From the NCBI GenBank assembly GCA_910588695.1, contig CAJUOV010000004.1, forward strand, positions 62,001 through 126,000: a DNA stretch of 64,000 nucleotides, in the 5' to 3' direction. The DNA comes from an uncultured Christensenellaceae bacterium (GTDB taxonomy: Bacteria; Bacillota; Clostridia; Christensenellales; Borkfalkiaceae). A model generated the notes under the pieces. That model saw only the letters and a program-made list of their open reading frames with translations, made no database searches and was not told the DNA's origin. Position numbers and translations under genes: made by a program. Positions within the stretch are counted from its first letter, which is position 1; each line of letters begins with the position of its first letter. Below, one piece after another: positions 1 through 7,913 of the stretch.

Positions 1-342
1 CGCAATACAAAATCGGCGGCGTCGATGGTGATTTCGGATTATCCCGATCTCTATACCAACGCCATGATGAAATATCAGGCGGGCGCCTACGACTTCTACG
101 ACGAGACGGTGATCTCGATGATCTCGAACAAGTCGCTCGTTGCGGATTGGACGTATGACGCCAAGACATGGAAAACCGATTGGAAAACCAAGGTTCTCGG
201 CGTGAGCGGCGCCATGAAAACGGCGTGGGATTCGTATGTGGACAGTTTCAACAATTCCTATTACGGCTCGCTGATGCAGCAGGAATACAACGAAGCCGTG
301 CAGTCGGGCAATATGGTCAAGGTGGGGAATAAGACCTCCTGA
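1..342 (+). CDS. Extracellular solute-binding protein, C-terminal part (CUT1 ABC transporter)
   Basis: This reading frame is open from the first base, so the gene starts upstream of the window and only its last 113 residues are visible. The aromatic-rich helical C-terminus, with a WKTDWKTKVLG segment and a YNEAV ending, resembles the C-terminal lobe of LplA-like sugar-binding lipoproteins. The main support is context: two LplB/YtcP-type permease genes follow on the same strand with no binding protein of their own. It would capture an oligosaccharide at the membrane surface and pass it to those permeases. The signal peptide and most of the ligand site lie outside the window, so substrate cannot be judged. 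Confidence 0.6.
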   Translation, partial: RNTKSAASMVISDYPDLYTNAMMKYQAGAYDFYDETVISMISNKSLVADWTYDAKTWKTDWKTKVLGVSGAMKTAWDSYVDSFNNSYYGSLMQQEYNEAVQSGNMVKVGNKTS

Positions 343-369
343 TTATAAAGCTCAAAAGTGAAATGATTC

Positions 370-399
370 GTAAAAGCCGGAACTGTTTTCGGCTTTTAC
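370..399 (+). terminator. Hairpin between binding-protein gene and GH28-like gene
   Basis: A perfect 10-bp inverted repeat (GTAAAAGCCG / CGGCTTTTAC) sits in the 91-base gap. It is followed by ATTCTAAAC, not a clean T run, so it is probably a partial terminator or an mRNA 3'-end stabiliser that lowers expression downstream of the binding protein. Such hairpins are common behind binding-protein genes. Confidence 0.5.
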
Positions 400-433
400 A
401 TTCTAAACTAAATTCGATAAGGAGAAAAATGTT

Positions 434-2098
434 ATGAAAAAAGGATTTGTCTGTGCGATCGGCGCAGTGGTCATGTGTCTTGCATTCGCTACCGCCTGCG
501 ACAACGGTTCGGGCGGCGGAGGCGGCGGAACCACGCCGCCTGCAGATAAACTTGCCAAGGTGATTCCCACCGTCTACGATGTAGACGAAATCGTAAACGC
601 CGACGAAACGGAGGCGGGCGATGTAGAATCATGGCTTGCCGAGGTCTTTACGAAGAACGGCGGAAATAACGATATGGGAACCAAGAACGCGCTCATTCAC
701 AGCCCGTGGCACACCCTCGAAATCAACGGCACGAACGTGCCCGTCTATACGGCGCGCTGCGGCAAGGGCTCGCACTCCTTTGCGTGGGTCGACGTCGCCG
801 ACCATCAGGACGACTTCGTGCTCGACGTAAAACTCACCATGCACCGCTCCTTTGCGCAATGCGTCGTTCTGCCCCAGAGCAAGAACGTAGCCGCTACCCT
901 CGAAGGGAAAACGGTCAAGTCTCTGATCAGCGCATACGGCTCGTATACGTATACGTTCGCAACGGACGCGAACGCGAAGGCGACCGATCCTTTGCGCGAG
1001 CCGCTCACCGTAATGGTGACCAAAGAGGAGAAGCTCAAAGTTCCCGCGGGCTTCGACAAAGTAGAGATCGAGCCGGGGTATCACGAAGACATGGAACTCG
1101 AATTTACCGAGCCCGAAATGTATTACGTTTTCAAACCGGGGCTGCATGAGATTTCAAGCATTAAAGTTCCTGCCGACAGCGTGCTTTGGCTGGAACGCGG
1201 CGCATATCTCAAATGCACCGATCGCATTACTGACGGGAATCCCAATACGCTGACCGCGATTCACATGGAGGATTGCGCGAATCCGCAGGTGCGCGGAAGA
1301 GGGCTGCTCGACATGGGCGAAGTGAAGGGCGGCGACTACAAATACAAGCATGTGGTAAACGCGTCGCGTTGCACAAAACCCGTCGTCGAGGGACTTACCG
1401 TCATCAACTCCAATACATGGACGATGTGCTTTTACAACTGCGACGAGGCGCTCATGGAACGCAATCTTCTGCTCGCGTACAGAACTTATTCCGACGGGCT
1501 CATGATGAGCGAATGCCGCGACAGCGCGGGAAGATATAACTTTGTCCGCACGGGCGACGACGCGATCGAATTCAAAGGAACGGGCTGGGGCGGCGCCGCG
1601 CTCGGCGAAAACTGCGTCTACGAATACAACGACTGCTGGACGGATAAGGGCAGCGGCTACTGTCTTACATGGGAGTCTGCGTGCGATATGACGAACATGG
1701 TATTCCGCAACAACGCCGTCGGCTTTGCGCAGCCGACTTGGAACATCGGAAACAACGCCCTTGACTGCCGTCTCGGTACGGACGTGGAGTCGCGCTGGGG
1801 GGACGTCGTGTTTAAGAATATCGAAATTTATCACTGTATTTCCCCGAATGTGATTATCAATCAGGTGACGGGCGTGGGAGCGATCCTCGACAATATTCTG
1901 TTCGAAAACATCTCCGTGCATTCGACCGAACTCGGCGTTTACGCCTTTACGATGAATCTCGGCAGCCACGGATCGATCACCGATATCAAGATTAAAAATT
2001 ACGACTTCTGCGGCAGAAAGATCACCGAAGCGGATAAGAACACCGTTACGATGAAATTCGAAGGCAGGGCAGATAAAACCGAACTTACCGTATCGTAA
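434..2098 (+). CDS. Secreted lipoprotein with GH28-like right-handed beta-helix
   Basis: The 554-residue product starts with a lipoprotein signal peptide (lipobox FATAC, Cys22) and a Gly-rich linker, so it should be anchored outside the cell. Residues of about 230-540 show the short repeated strands of a parallel beta-helix (for example NPQVRGRGLLD, KPVVEGLTVINS, ILFENISVH). Two acidic segments, SDGLMM and RTGDDAIEF, match the positions of the NTD and GDD catalytic motifs of GH28 polygalacturonases. The GHG and RIK motifs of classical GH28 are not obvious, so specificity could differ (GH28-like or GH49-like). The start has GGAG 9 bases upstream. It lies between a binding-protein gene and two permease genes, which suggests it releases the oligosaccharide they import. 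Enzyme activity is inferred. Confidence 0.65.
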   Translation: MKKGFVCAIGAVVMCLAFATACDNGSGGGGGGTTPPADKLAKVIPTVYDVDEIVNADETEAGDVESWLAEVFTKNGGNNDMGTKNALIHSPWHTLEINGTNVPVYTARCGKGSHSFAWVDVADHQDDFVLDVKLTMHRSFAQCVVLPQSKNVAATLEGKTVKSLISAYGSYTYTFATDANAKATDPLREPLTVMVTKEEKLKVPAGFDKVEIEPGYHEDMELEFTEPEMYYVFKPGLHEISSIKVPADSVLWLERGAYLKCTDRITDGNPNTLTAIHMEDCANPQVRGRGLLDMGEVKGGDYKYKHVVNASRCTKPVVEGLTVINSNTWTMCFYNCDEALMERNLLLAYRTYSDGLMMSECRDSAGRYNFVRTGDDAIEFKGTGWGGAALGENCVYEYNDCWTDKGSGYCLTWESACDMTNMVFRNNAVGFAQPTWNIGNNALDCRLGTDVESRWGDVVFKNIEIYHCISPNVIINQVTGVGAILDNILFENISVHSTELGVYAFTMNLGSHGSITDIKIKNYDFCGRKITEADKNTVTMKFEGRADKTELTVS

Positions 2099-2110
2099 CA
2101 GGGAGAAGTT

Positions 2111-3166
2111 ATGTTCGAACATCGCAAAACAAAAACTGCCGCCTCGGAAGAGAGCGCATTGGAGAGCCTTCCTTCCGCGGCGCAGACAAAAACCGACGGG
2201 GGCGCGGAAACAGCCTCCAAAAAGAAAAAAATACCGCCTTGGCTGAGAAATCTGGGGCGCAGAATGTTCCGCGCCCGCCATATCTATCTCATGCTCATTC
2301 CCGTTCTCGTCGTCTATATCGTGTACAGCTACGTTCCGATGTACGGGATCGTGCTTGCATGGAAGGAATGGCGCCCCAAGTACGGGATACTCGGAAGTCC
2401 GTGGATCGGCTGGGAAAACTTCGAGACGCTGTTCTCCCAGCAGATGCTGCCGCGCGCGATCCGCAATACGGTGATAATCAGCGCGCTCAAACTGCTGATT
2501 TGTTTTCCGCTGCCCATTCTGATCGCGCTGCTCCTCAACGAACTGACGAGCAGAAAGTTCAAAAAAACCGTTCAGACCTGTATGTATCTGCCCAATTTCA
2601 TTTCGTGGGTCATTTTGGGCGGGATCGTGAAAATGCTGCTCTCCATGGACGACGGGCTCTTCAACAACATTATCGTGGCGTGCGGGGGCGACAGGATCTC
2701 TTTTCTGACCAATCCCGCAGCGTTTTATCCGATTCTCATTCTGTCGGAGATTTGGAAGAGCACGGGCTGGGGTACGATCATCTACACGGCGGCGATCGCG
2801 GGGATCGACCCTACGCTGTACGAGGCGGCGAAGATCGACGGGTGCAAGCGGGGAGGGCTCATCTTCCGCATCACCCTGCCCATGATTCTGCCCGTCTGTA
2901 CGGTCATGTTCATCATGCAGCTGAGCAATATCATGAACGCGGGTTTTGATCCCGTCTACAATCTATATAACAAAAATCTGTACGAAACGGCGGATATCAT
3001 CGATACGTATGTGTACCGCTTGTTTACCGAGAGCAAGGGCGGAAACGGTTACGCGCTCTCCACCGCCGTGAACTTCTTCAAAACAGTGATCAATTTCTGT
3101 TTCCTGATTGCGGGAAACATCATCACCAAGAAGATCAACGGATACAGCATGTTTACCATCGATTGA
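2111..3166 (+). CDS. ABC transporter permease, LplB/UgpA type (CUT1)
   Basis: This 351-residue protein has a charged, Lys-rich cytoplasmic N-terminus of about 55 residues and then six hydrophobic segments beginning at RHIYLMLIPVLVV. The EAAKIDGC...RITLPMI segment near residue 240 is the EAA loop that docks on the ATPase in MalF-type subunits. The YSYVPMYGIVLAWKEW stretch is typical of LplB-like permeases. It would form the membrane channel with the next gene product. Twelve bases separate it from the preceding gene and a GGGAG element precedes the ATG. No ATP-binding subunit is encoded in the operon, which is usual for CUT1 systems that share one MsmX-type ATPase. Confidence 0.88.
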   Translation: MFEHRKTKTAASEESALESLPSAAQTKTDGGAETASKKKKIPPWLRNLGRRMFRARHIYLMLIPVLVVYIVYSYVPMYGIVLAWKEWRPKYGILGSPWIGWENFETLFSQQMLPRAIRNTVIISALKLLICFPLPILIALLLNELTSRKFKKTVQTCMYLPNFISWVILGGIVKMLLSMDDGLFNNIIVACGGDRISFLTNPAAFYPILILSEIWKSTGWGTIIYTAAIAGIDPTLYEAAKIDGCKRGGLIFRITLPMILPVCTVMFIMQLSNIMNAGFDPVYNLYNKNLYETADIIDTYVYRLFTESKGGNGYALSTAVNFFKTVINFCFLIAGNIITKKINGYSMFTID

Positions 3167-3176
3167 GGAGATTGCC

Positions 3177-4115
3177 ATGAACAAATCGGAAAATCCCGAA
3201 TACACCGCGAAAATCGTGGACGGAAAAGTAAAATACGTAAGAAAGCACAAAATCACCGTGTTCGGCGTGATCAATACAATATTTTTCGCCGTGTTCGGTC
3301 TTTTGTGCATTCTGCCGGTCGTCTATCTGCTCTTGCTGAGTTTTGCATCCAAGGCGGATTATTTGCAGGCAAGTTCCGGCACGGTCATTGTGTTGCCCCT
3401 GCATTTCAATTTCGAAAACTATAAAGTAACGCTCTATCAAGACAATATTTTTCGGGCGTTCGGCATATCGCTTTTAGTGACTTCGGTGAGCGTCGTCTAT
3501 TCTCTCATTCTCACTTCGCTCGGCGCGTATGCGTTTACAAAAAAAGGAGTGCCCGGGCTGAGAATAATCTTCTTTCTCATTGTGTTTACCATGTTTTTCG
3601 GCGGCGGGCTCGTGCCTTTGTATCTTACGATCAAGGACACGGTGGGAACGGAAAATCTTTTCAGTATTATCATTCCGTTCGGGATCAACACGTTTAACAT
3701 GATCATTTTGCGGAACTTTTTTAATCAGGTTCCGGAGAGTATCATCGATTCCTGCCGCCTCGACGGAGCGGGCGAATGGAGGATTCTCTTCATGTTCGTA
3801 ATCCCGCTTTCCAAGGCGGGGATCGCTACGATTATGCTTTATTATCTTGTCGCCAAGTGGGACGATTGGTACTGGCCTTCCATTTTACTTGCCAACAGTA
3901 AGGAACTCGCGCCGCTTGCGCTCAAAATCCGCGAAGGGCTCAATAATGCCCGCGGCGAGGGACAGGGGCAGGGCGGCTGGGATCCTTCCCGTGTGTTCGA
4001 GCAGGGTTCCAATGCGGCGATGATCGTGATCGGACTGATTCCCATTATGGCGATCTATCCGTTTTTGCAAAAATACTTTTCGCAGGGCGTAATGGTCGGA
4101 GCGATCAAGAGTTGA
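3177..4115 (+). CDS. ABC transporter permease, YtcP/UgpE type (CUT1)
   Basis: The 312-residue product pairs with the preceding permease. It has six membrane segments starting near residue 30 and an EAA-like loop (SCRLDGAGEWRILFMFVIPLSKAG), and it ends in GVMVGAIKS, typical of YtcP/LplC-type subunits. The frame is open further upstream, but the ATG at 3177 is preferred because GAGGAG lies 7 bases before it and the longer form would overlap the previous gene by about 60 bases with no ribosome site. The substrate is probably the glycan acted on by the neighbouring beta-helix lipoprotein and GH36 enzyme; this is inferred from the operon only. Confidence 0.88.
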   Translation: MNKSENPEYTAKIVDGKVKYVRKHKITVFGVINTIFFAVFGLLCILPVVYLLLLSFASKADYLQASSGTVIVLPLHFNFENYKVTLYQDNIFRAFGISLLVTSVSVVYSLILTSLGAYAFTKKGVPGLRIIFFLIVFTMFFGGGLVPLYLTIKDTVGTENLFSIIIPFGINTFNMIILRNFFNQVPESIIDSCRLDGAGEWRILFMFVIPLSKAGIATIMLYYLVAKWDDWYWPSILLANSKELAPLALKIREGLNNARGEGQGQGGWDPSRVFEQGSNAAMIVIGLIPIMAIYPFLQKYFSQGVMVGAIKS

Positions 4116-4160
4116 CGGACGGCGCGAAAAATTTTTTCGCCTCGCAAAACAAAAATTATT

Positions 4161-6278
4161 ATGGAAATCAATCAGAAAAAATATCGGTTCGGCGATATGC
4201 AGGCGATCTTTGCAACGATCGACGGGACCACGCAGTTTTTGTTGCTGCCCGAGGGTTGCGGCAATATAAACGAAGAAAAACTTGCGGGCGTGAGCCCGTT
4301 CGGGGTTGTGATCAGTCGGGAACCGATGATCCACGTTGCGCTTGCGGGCGACCGCCATCACCGTGAATTTATGGCGGGCAATACCCTTCGCAACAGCGAG
4401 ACGGCTTATAAATTCAGGCTCTGCAACCAGACGCTTGAATCTTTGGACGGCTGCGAAAAACTTGTTTCCCGTTTTGAAAACGGAGAGGGGCTTGTTGTCG
4501 ATCACGTGATCGAATACCGCGCGGGCACGAACGCGCTTGTTCTGCATCTCGAAATGGAAAACTTCGGCGACGAAATTACGGTGGAGGCGTTTCCGAGTTT
4601 TAATCTTTCCGGAATTTCGCCCTTCCGACGCTATCACGATCCCTCCAAACTGATCCTGCATAAAATGCTCAGTAATTGGAGCGGAGAGGGAAAACTTTAT
4701 TCCGTTTCCACCGACAAGCTGGCTTTCGAGCCGTCGTGGTCGGGGCTCGGAACGCGGTTGGAGAAGTGGAGTCAGACGGGCACCATGCCCGCAAGGGGGC
4801 AGTTTCCCTTCGTCGCATTGGAGGATACGGAGAGCGGCACGGTCTGGGCGGTCGCCGCGGAAGCGCCCGCTTCTTGGGTTATAGAGACGGCGTTCCGCAA
4901 CGGCAATCTTTGTATCGGCGGCGGGCGGGGAGATTTTCTCTCTGCGCACTGGCGGAAAACGCTGAAAACGGGAGAACGGCTTGTCTCCGACCGCGCATAT
5001 GTCACGGCGGTTGCGGGCACGCTCGACAGCGCCTGCGCCCGACTTGTAAAATCTTACGACAATACGGAGAATTTGAAACTGTCCGAGCGGGATCTGCCCG
5101 TCATGTATAACGAATATTGCTATTCTTGGTGCAAGCCGCGCGAAGAGGAGCTTCTGCGTATTTTGCCCGTCGCAAAACAGCTTGGCTGCGCCTATTTCGT
5201 AGTGGACGACGGCTGGTTCATCAAAGATTACGGAAAGGGCGCGTTTGAGTTGGGCGATTGGGAGATCGATCCCGCGGCGTTCCCCGACGGATTGAAAAAT
5301 TTCTGCGACAAGGTGCGCGCAGAGGGAATGGTTCCCGGAGTTTGGTTCGAATTCGAAGCTGTGACGGAGGGGAGCAAACTGTACCGCGAACGCCCCGATC
5401 TTCTTCTGACTTATCAGGGAAAAATCATCAGTCACGAAGGGCACGCTTTTCTCGATTTCAGAAAGGAAGAGACGAAAGAGTATTTGTGGGAAAAGGTGAT
5501 AAAAACGCTCGCCGAAAACAGAATCGGCTATATGAAAGTCGATTACAACGAAAATATCGGACTCGGCGTTGACGGGGCGGAGAGCTACGGCGAGGGACTT
5601 CGCCGGCATATCGAGAGCGTGTTGAGTTTTTTTGAAGAGATCAAACGGACTCTTCCCGATCTTGTGCTCGAAATCTGTTCTTCGGGCGGAATGCGGCACG
5701 AACCGAGATTTTTGAAACTTGCCGATATGGTCTCTTTTTCCGACGCGCACGAGAACGCGAGCGGCGTCAACGTTGCGTGCAATCTTCACCGCTATATCCC
5801 TCCCCGCAAAATGCAGATATGGGCGACGATCCGAAGCGAACATACGTTGGAAGAAGTGCGTTTCACCATGGCGAAGGCAATGCTCGGGCGGTGCTGTTTC
5901 TCGGGCGATCTCTCAGGTTTGTCGCAAAAGGTAATCGAAGAGCTTGAACACGCGGTCTCTTTTTACCGTTCCGCCGTGCCTGTGATCAGAGAGGGCGAAA
6001 CCGTGCTGATCGACGATCAAGAGATCGATACATATTTCAAGCCGAAAGGACGCACTGCGCTTGTGCGGGAATCTCTCGATAAAAAACGGAAGTTGTTATA
6101 TGCATTCTCGATCGATGCGCCGCTGCGTGATTTTGAAATAGAAGTCGGCGGCTATCGCGTTGCGGAAGGGTACAATCTGCCTTCGGATTTTGAAATCCGC
6201 AACGGTATTGCAAAATTTTCAGCAAAAGATTGTCCGCTCTGGGGCAGCGTAATTCTGTTGGAACAGGTAACCGAATAA
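4161..6278 (+). CDS. Alpha-galactosidase, glycoside hydrolase family 36
   Basis: The 705-residue product has the GH36 layout: an N-terminal beta-sandwich (about 1-290), a central (beta/alpha)8 barrel starting at YFVVDDGWF (about 350), and a small C-terminal beta domain. The nucleophile is predicted as Asp461 in MKVDYN and the acid/base as Asp528 in SFSDAHE. ICSSGG, a typical GH36 substrate-binding segment, lies between them. There is no signal peptide, so it acts in the cytoplasm, removing terminal alpha-linked galactose from imported oligosaccharides. No convincing Shine-Dalgarno precedes the ATG, so the start is the least certain point. It closes the operon and ends at a strong terminator. 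Confidence 0.87.
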   Translation: MEINQKKYRFGDMQAIFATIDGTTQFLLLPEGCGNINEEKLAGVSPFGVVISREPMIHVALAGDRHHREFMAGNTLRNSETAYKFRLCNQTLESLDGCEKLVSRFENGEGLVVDHVIEYRAGTNALVLHLEMENFGDEITVEAFPSFNLSGISPFRRYHDPSKLILHKMLSNWSGEGKLYSVSTDKLAFEPSWSGLGTRLEKWSQTGTMPARGQFPFVALEDTESGTVWAVAAEAPASWVIETAFRNGNLCIGGGRGDFLSAHWRKTLKTGERLVSDRAYVTAVAGTLDSACARLVKSYDNTENLKLSERDLPVMYNEYCYSWCKPREEELLRILPVAKQLGCAYFVVDDGWFIKDYGKGAFELGDWEIDPAAFPDGLKNFCDKVRAEGMVPGVWFEFEAVTEGSKLYRERPDLLLTYQGKIISHEGHAFLDFRKEETKEYLWEKVIKTLAENRIGYMKVDYNENIGLGVDGAESYGEGLRRHIESVLSFFEEIKRTLPDLVLEICSSGGMRHEPRFLKLADMVSFSDAHENASGVNVACNLHRYIPPRKMQIWATIRSEHTLEEVRFTMAKAMLGRCCFSGDLSGLSQKVIEELEHAVSFYRSAVPVIREGETVLIDDQEIDTYFKPKGRTALVRESLDKKRKLLYAFSIDAPLRDFEIEVGGYRVAEGYNLPSDFEIRNGIAKFSAKDCPLWGSVILLEQVTE

Positions 6279-6314
6279 AAAACAGCCGATCCTCGCAGGG
6301 ATCGGCTGTTTTTT
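6277..6314. terminator. Bidirectional rho-independent terminator
   Basis: A 16-bp perfect stem (AAAAAACAGCCGATCC with its complement) has a 6-base loop, with an A run on one side and a T run on the other. It serves both the + strand GH36 operon and the convergent - strand ABC-F gene. Confidence 0.9.
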
Positions 6315-6330
6315 AAGTTGATGTTTTAGA

Positions 6331-7791
6331 TCAGAGCCGAATGATTTTCGTTGCGACTTTTTCCTGAAAAGTCTTGTCGTGTTCTACGAAAATCATTGTA
6401 GGCCGGTATTCGGCGATTAAGTTTTCGATCTGGATTCTCGAATAAATATCGATGAAATTCAAAGGTTCGTCCCAGACGTACAGATGCGCCGCTTCGCTGA
6501 GACTTTTGGCAAGCACGGTTTTTTTCTTCTGTCCGTCGGAAAAGTCTGCAATGTCGCAGTCGAACTGCCCCTTGTCGATTCCCATTTTATGAAGAATCGC
6601 TTTGAACAGACTTTCGTCTATCTTATGAAAGGCGGCAAAATCCGCGAGCGATCCCCTTAAACGGGAAGTATCTTGCGGAACGTAAGAAATGATCAGATCG
6701 GAACCGAAGTTCAATGTTCCCGAGTGTTCTATCCGCTGTCCGCACAAAAGTTTCAAAAGACTGCTTTTTCCGCTCCCGTTTCTGCCTTCGAGCGCAATCC
6801 GTTCGCCGCGTCTGATTTCAAAGGATACGGGCGCGCAGACTTCTTTTTCCCGATAGCGGGGCGCGATCTCGGAAAAAGAAGCAAGCCGTTCGGAACGGTA
6901 ATCGAGAGGGGAAAGTTTCAGAGGGCTTTCCACCTCGGTGTTTTTCAGCAGGGCGGATTTTTCTTCGATTTGTTTTTGTTGCCGCGCTTCCGCGACTTTC
7001 GCCCGCTTCATCATTTTTGCGGATTTGTGCCCGACGTATCCTTTGTCGGCGGCGCCGATCTTCGATGCTTCCACGGCGTCCGCCCAATCCGAAGTGCGCC
7101 GCGCTATTTTTTCCAAGCGTCGGATGTCCGTTTGCAGGCGGCTGTTTTGTCTGCGTTCGAAATCTTGCTGACGTTCGAAATTCTCCATGAACGAGGTGAA
7201 ATTCCCGTTCCGAACTTCTATGTCCGCTCTGTTCAGAGAGAGGATATGGTCGACGCAGCCGTCTAAAAAATGTCGGTCGTGAGAAATCAGAATAAAACTT
7301 TTTTTTCTGCGCAGGTAAGCCGAAAGCAGTTCTCTTGCCTGTGTGTCCAGATGATTGGTCGGTTCATCGATCAATAGAAAACGTCCTTCGTTCAGGAATA
7401 ACGCCGCAAGCAGAACTTTTGTCTGTTCTCCGTTCGACAACGTTTCGAACGGTCGGTACAGCACTTCGCAATCAACGTCGAGATAATTTAATTCCCGCAT
7501 GATCTGCCAATCCTCGGCGGCGGGACAAACATTTTTTACCACATCTTCCGTCAGCGCGGTTTTATCTTCGACGGGATACGGAAAATAATCGAATCGTGCG
7601 GGCGTGATAATTTTTCCGCTGTATTCGAGCTTTCCTTGCAAAAGATTGAGAAAAGTTGTTTTTCCTCTGCCGTTTCTGCCGATAAATCCCAATTTCCAAT
7701 CGGTATCGATTTGGAAATTCACGTTTTCAAAGATATTTTGACAGCTCGACGGGTAGGAAAAGGTCAGATTTTCTACTTTGATAACCGCCAT
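6331..7791 (-). CDS. ABC-F ribosome-protection ATPase, Lsa-like
   Basis: The 486-residue protein has two ATP-binding cassettes and no membrane segments. The first cassette carries Walker A GRNGRGKTT, signature LSNGEQTK and Walker B FLLIDEPTNHLD; the second carries Walker A GRNGSGKSS, a degenerate signature FSDGQKKK, and VWDEPLNFID in place of canonical Walker B. The N-terminus (VENLTFSYPSSCQNIFENVNFQIDTDWKLGF) and the DEPLNFID motif are characteristic of the Lsa/CplR group. Those proteins displace lincosamides, pleuromutilins and streptogramin A from the ribosome. The inter-domain linker (about 185-300) is basic and helical, as expected. A GGAGG lies 5 bases before the ATG. It has its own promoter and a leader terminator, which fits antibiotic-inducible expression. 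The resistance spectrum is inferred, not shown. Confidence 0.85.
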   Translation of the reverse strand: MAVIKVENLTFSYPSSCQNIFENVNFQIDTDWKLGFIGRNGRGKTTFLNLLQGKLEYSGKIITPARFDYFPYPVEDKTALTEDVVKNVCPAAEDWQIMRELNYLDVDCEVLYRPFETLSNGEQTKVLLAALFLNEGRFLLIDEPTNHLDTQARELLSAYLRRKKSFILISHDRHFLDGCVDHILSLNRADIEVRNGNFTSFMENFERQQDFERRQNSRLQTDIRRLEKIARRTSDWADAVEASKIGAADKGYVGHKSAKMMKRAKVAEARQQKQIEEKSALLKNTEVESPLKLSPLDYRSERLASFSEIAPRYREKEVCAPVSFEIRRGERIALEGRNGSGKSSLLKLLCGQRIEHSGTLNFGSDLIISYVPQDTSRLRGSLADFAAFHKIDESLFKAILHKMGIDKGQFDCDIADFSDGQKKKTVLAKSLSEAAHLYVWDEPLNFIDIYSRIQIENLIAEYRPTMIFVEHDKTFQEKVATKIIRL

Positions 7792-7804
7792 GTTCGCCTC
7801 CGAT

Positions 7805-7842
7805 AAAAAAAGAGTTATGGAAAAAAATTATCCCATAACTCT
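7805..7842 (-). promoter_or_regulatory. Leader terminator (attenuator) upstream of ABC-F gene
   Basis: On the - strand, AGAGTTATGG and CCATAACTCT form a 10-bp stem followed directly by a T run, giving a complete intrinsic terminator. It lies between the promoter at 7895-7867 and the ATG at 7791, with the GGAGG only a few bases after the T run. Default read-through should therefore be low. An AGAATTAT segment earlier in the leader could pair weakly with the loop region. Confidence 0.75.
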
Positions 7843-7866
7843 GTCAAGACCGATAATTCTGCAAGC

Positions 7867-7895
7867 ATTATAGCAAAAATCGGTCGTTTCGTCAA
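7867..7895 (-). promoter_or_regulatory. Sigma-A-type promoter of ABC-F gene
   Basis: On the - strand the -35 TTGACG (7895-7890) and a perfect -10 TATAAT (7872-7867) are separated by 17 bases. The predicted start near 7860 gives a leader of about 70 bases that contains the terminator. Confidence 0.85.
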
Positions 7896-7913
7896 TCTGT
7901 TTTATCTTTGAAT

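Noticed and set aside
4124..4140. GCGAAAAA-TTTTTTCGC palindrome before the GH36 gene
   Set aside because: There is no loop and no flanking T run after the stem, so it is not convincing as a terminator. It may be chance in an AT-rich gap.
3885..5843. 652-codon open frame on the - strand across the GH36 gene
   Set aside because: It lies wholly opposite well-supported genes, has no ribosome site, and its product is rich in Arg/His with no recognisable domain. Strong codon bias on the + strand explains it.
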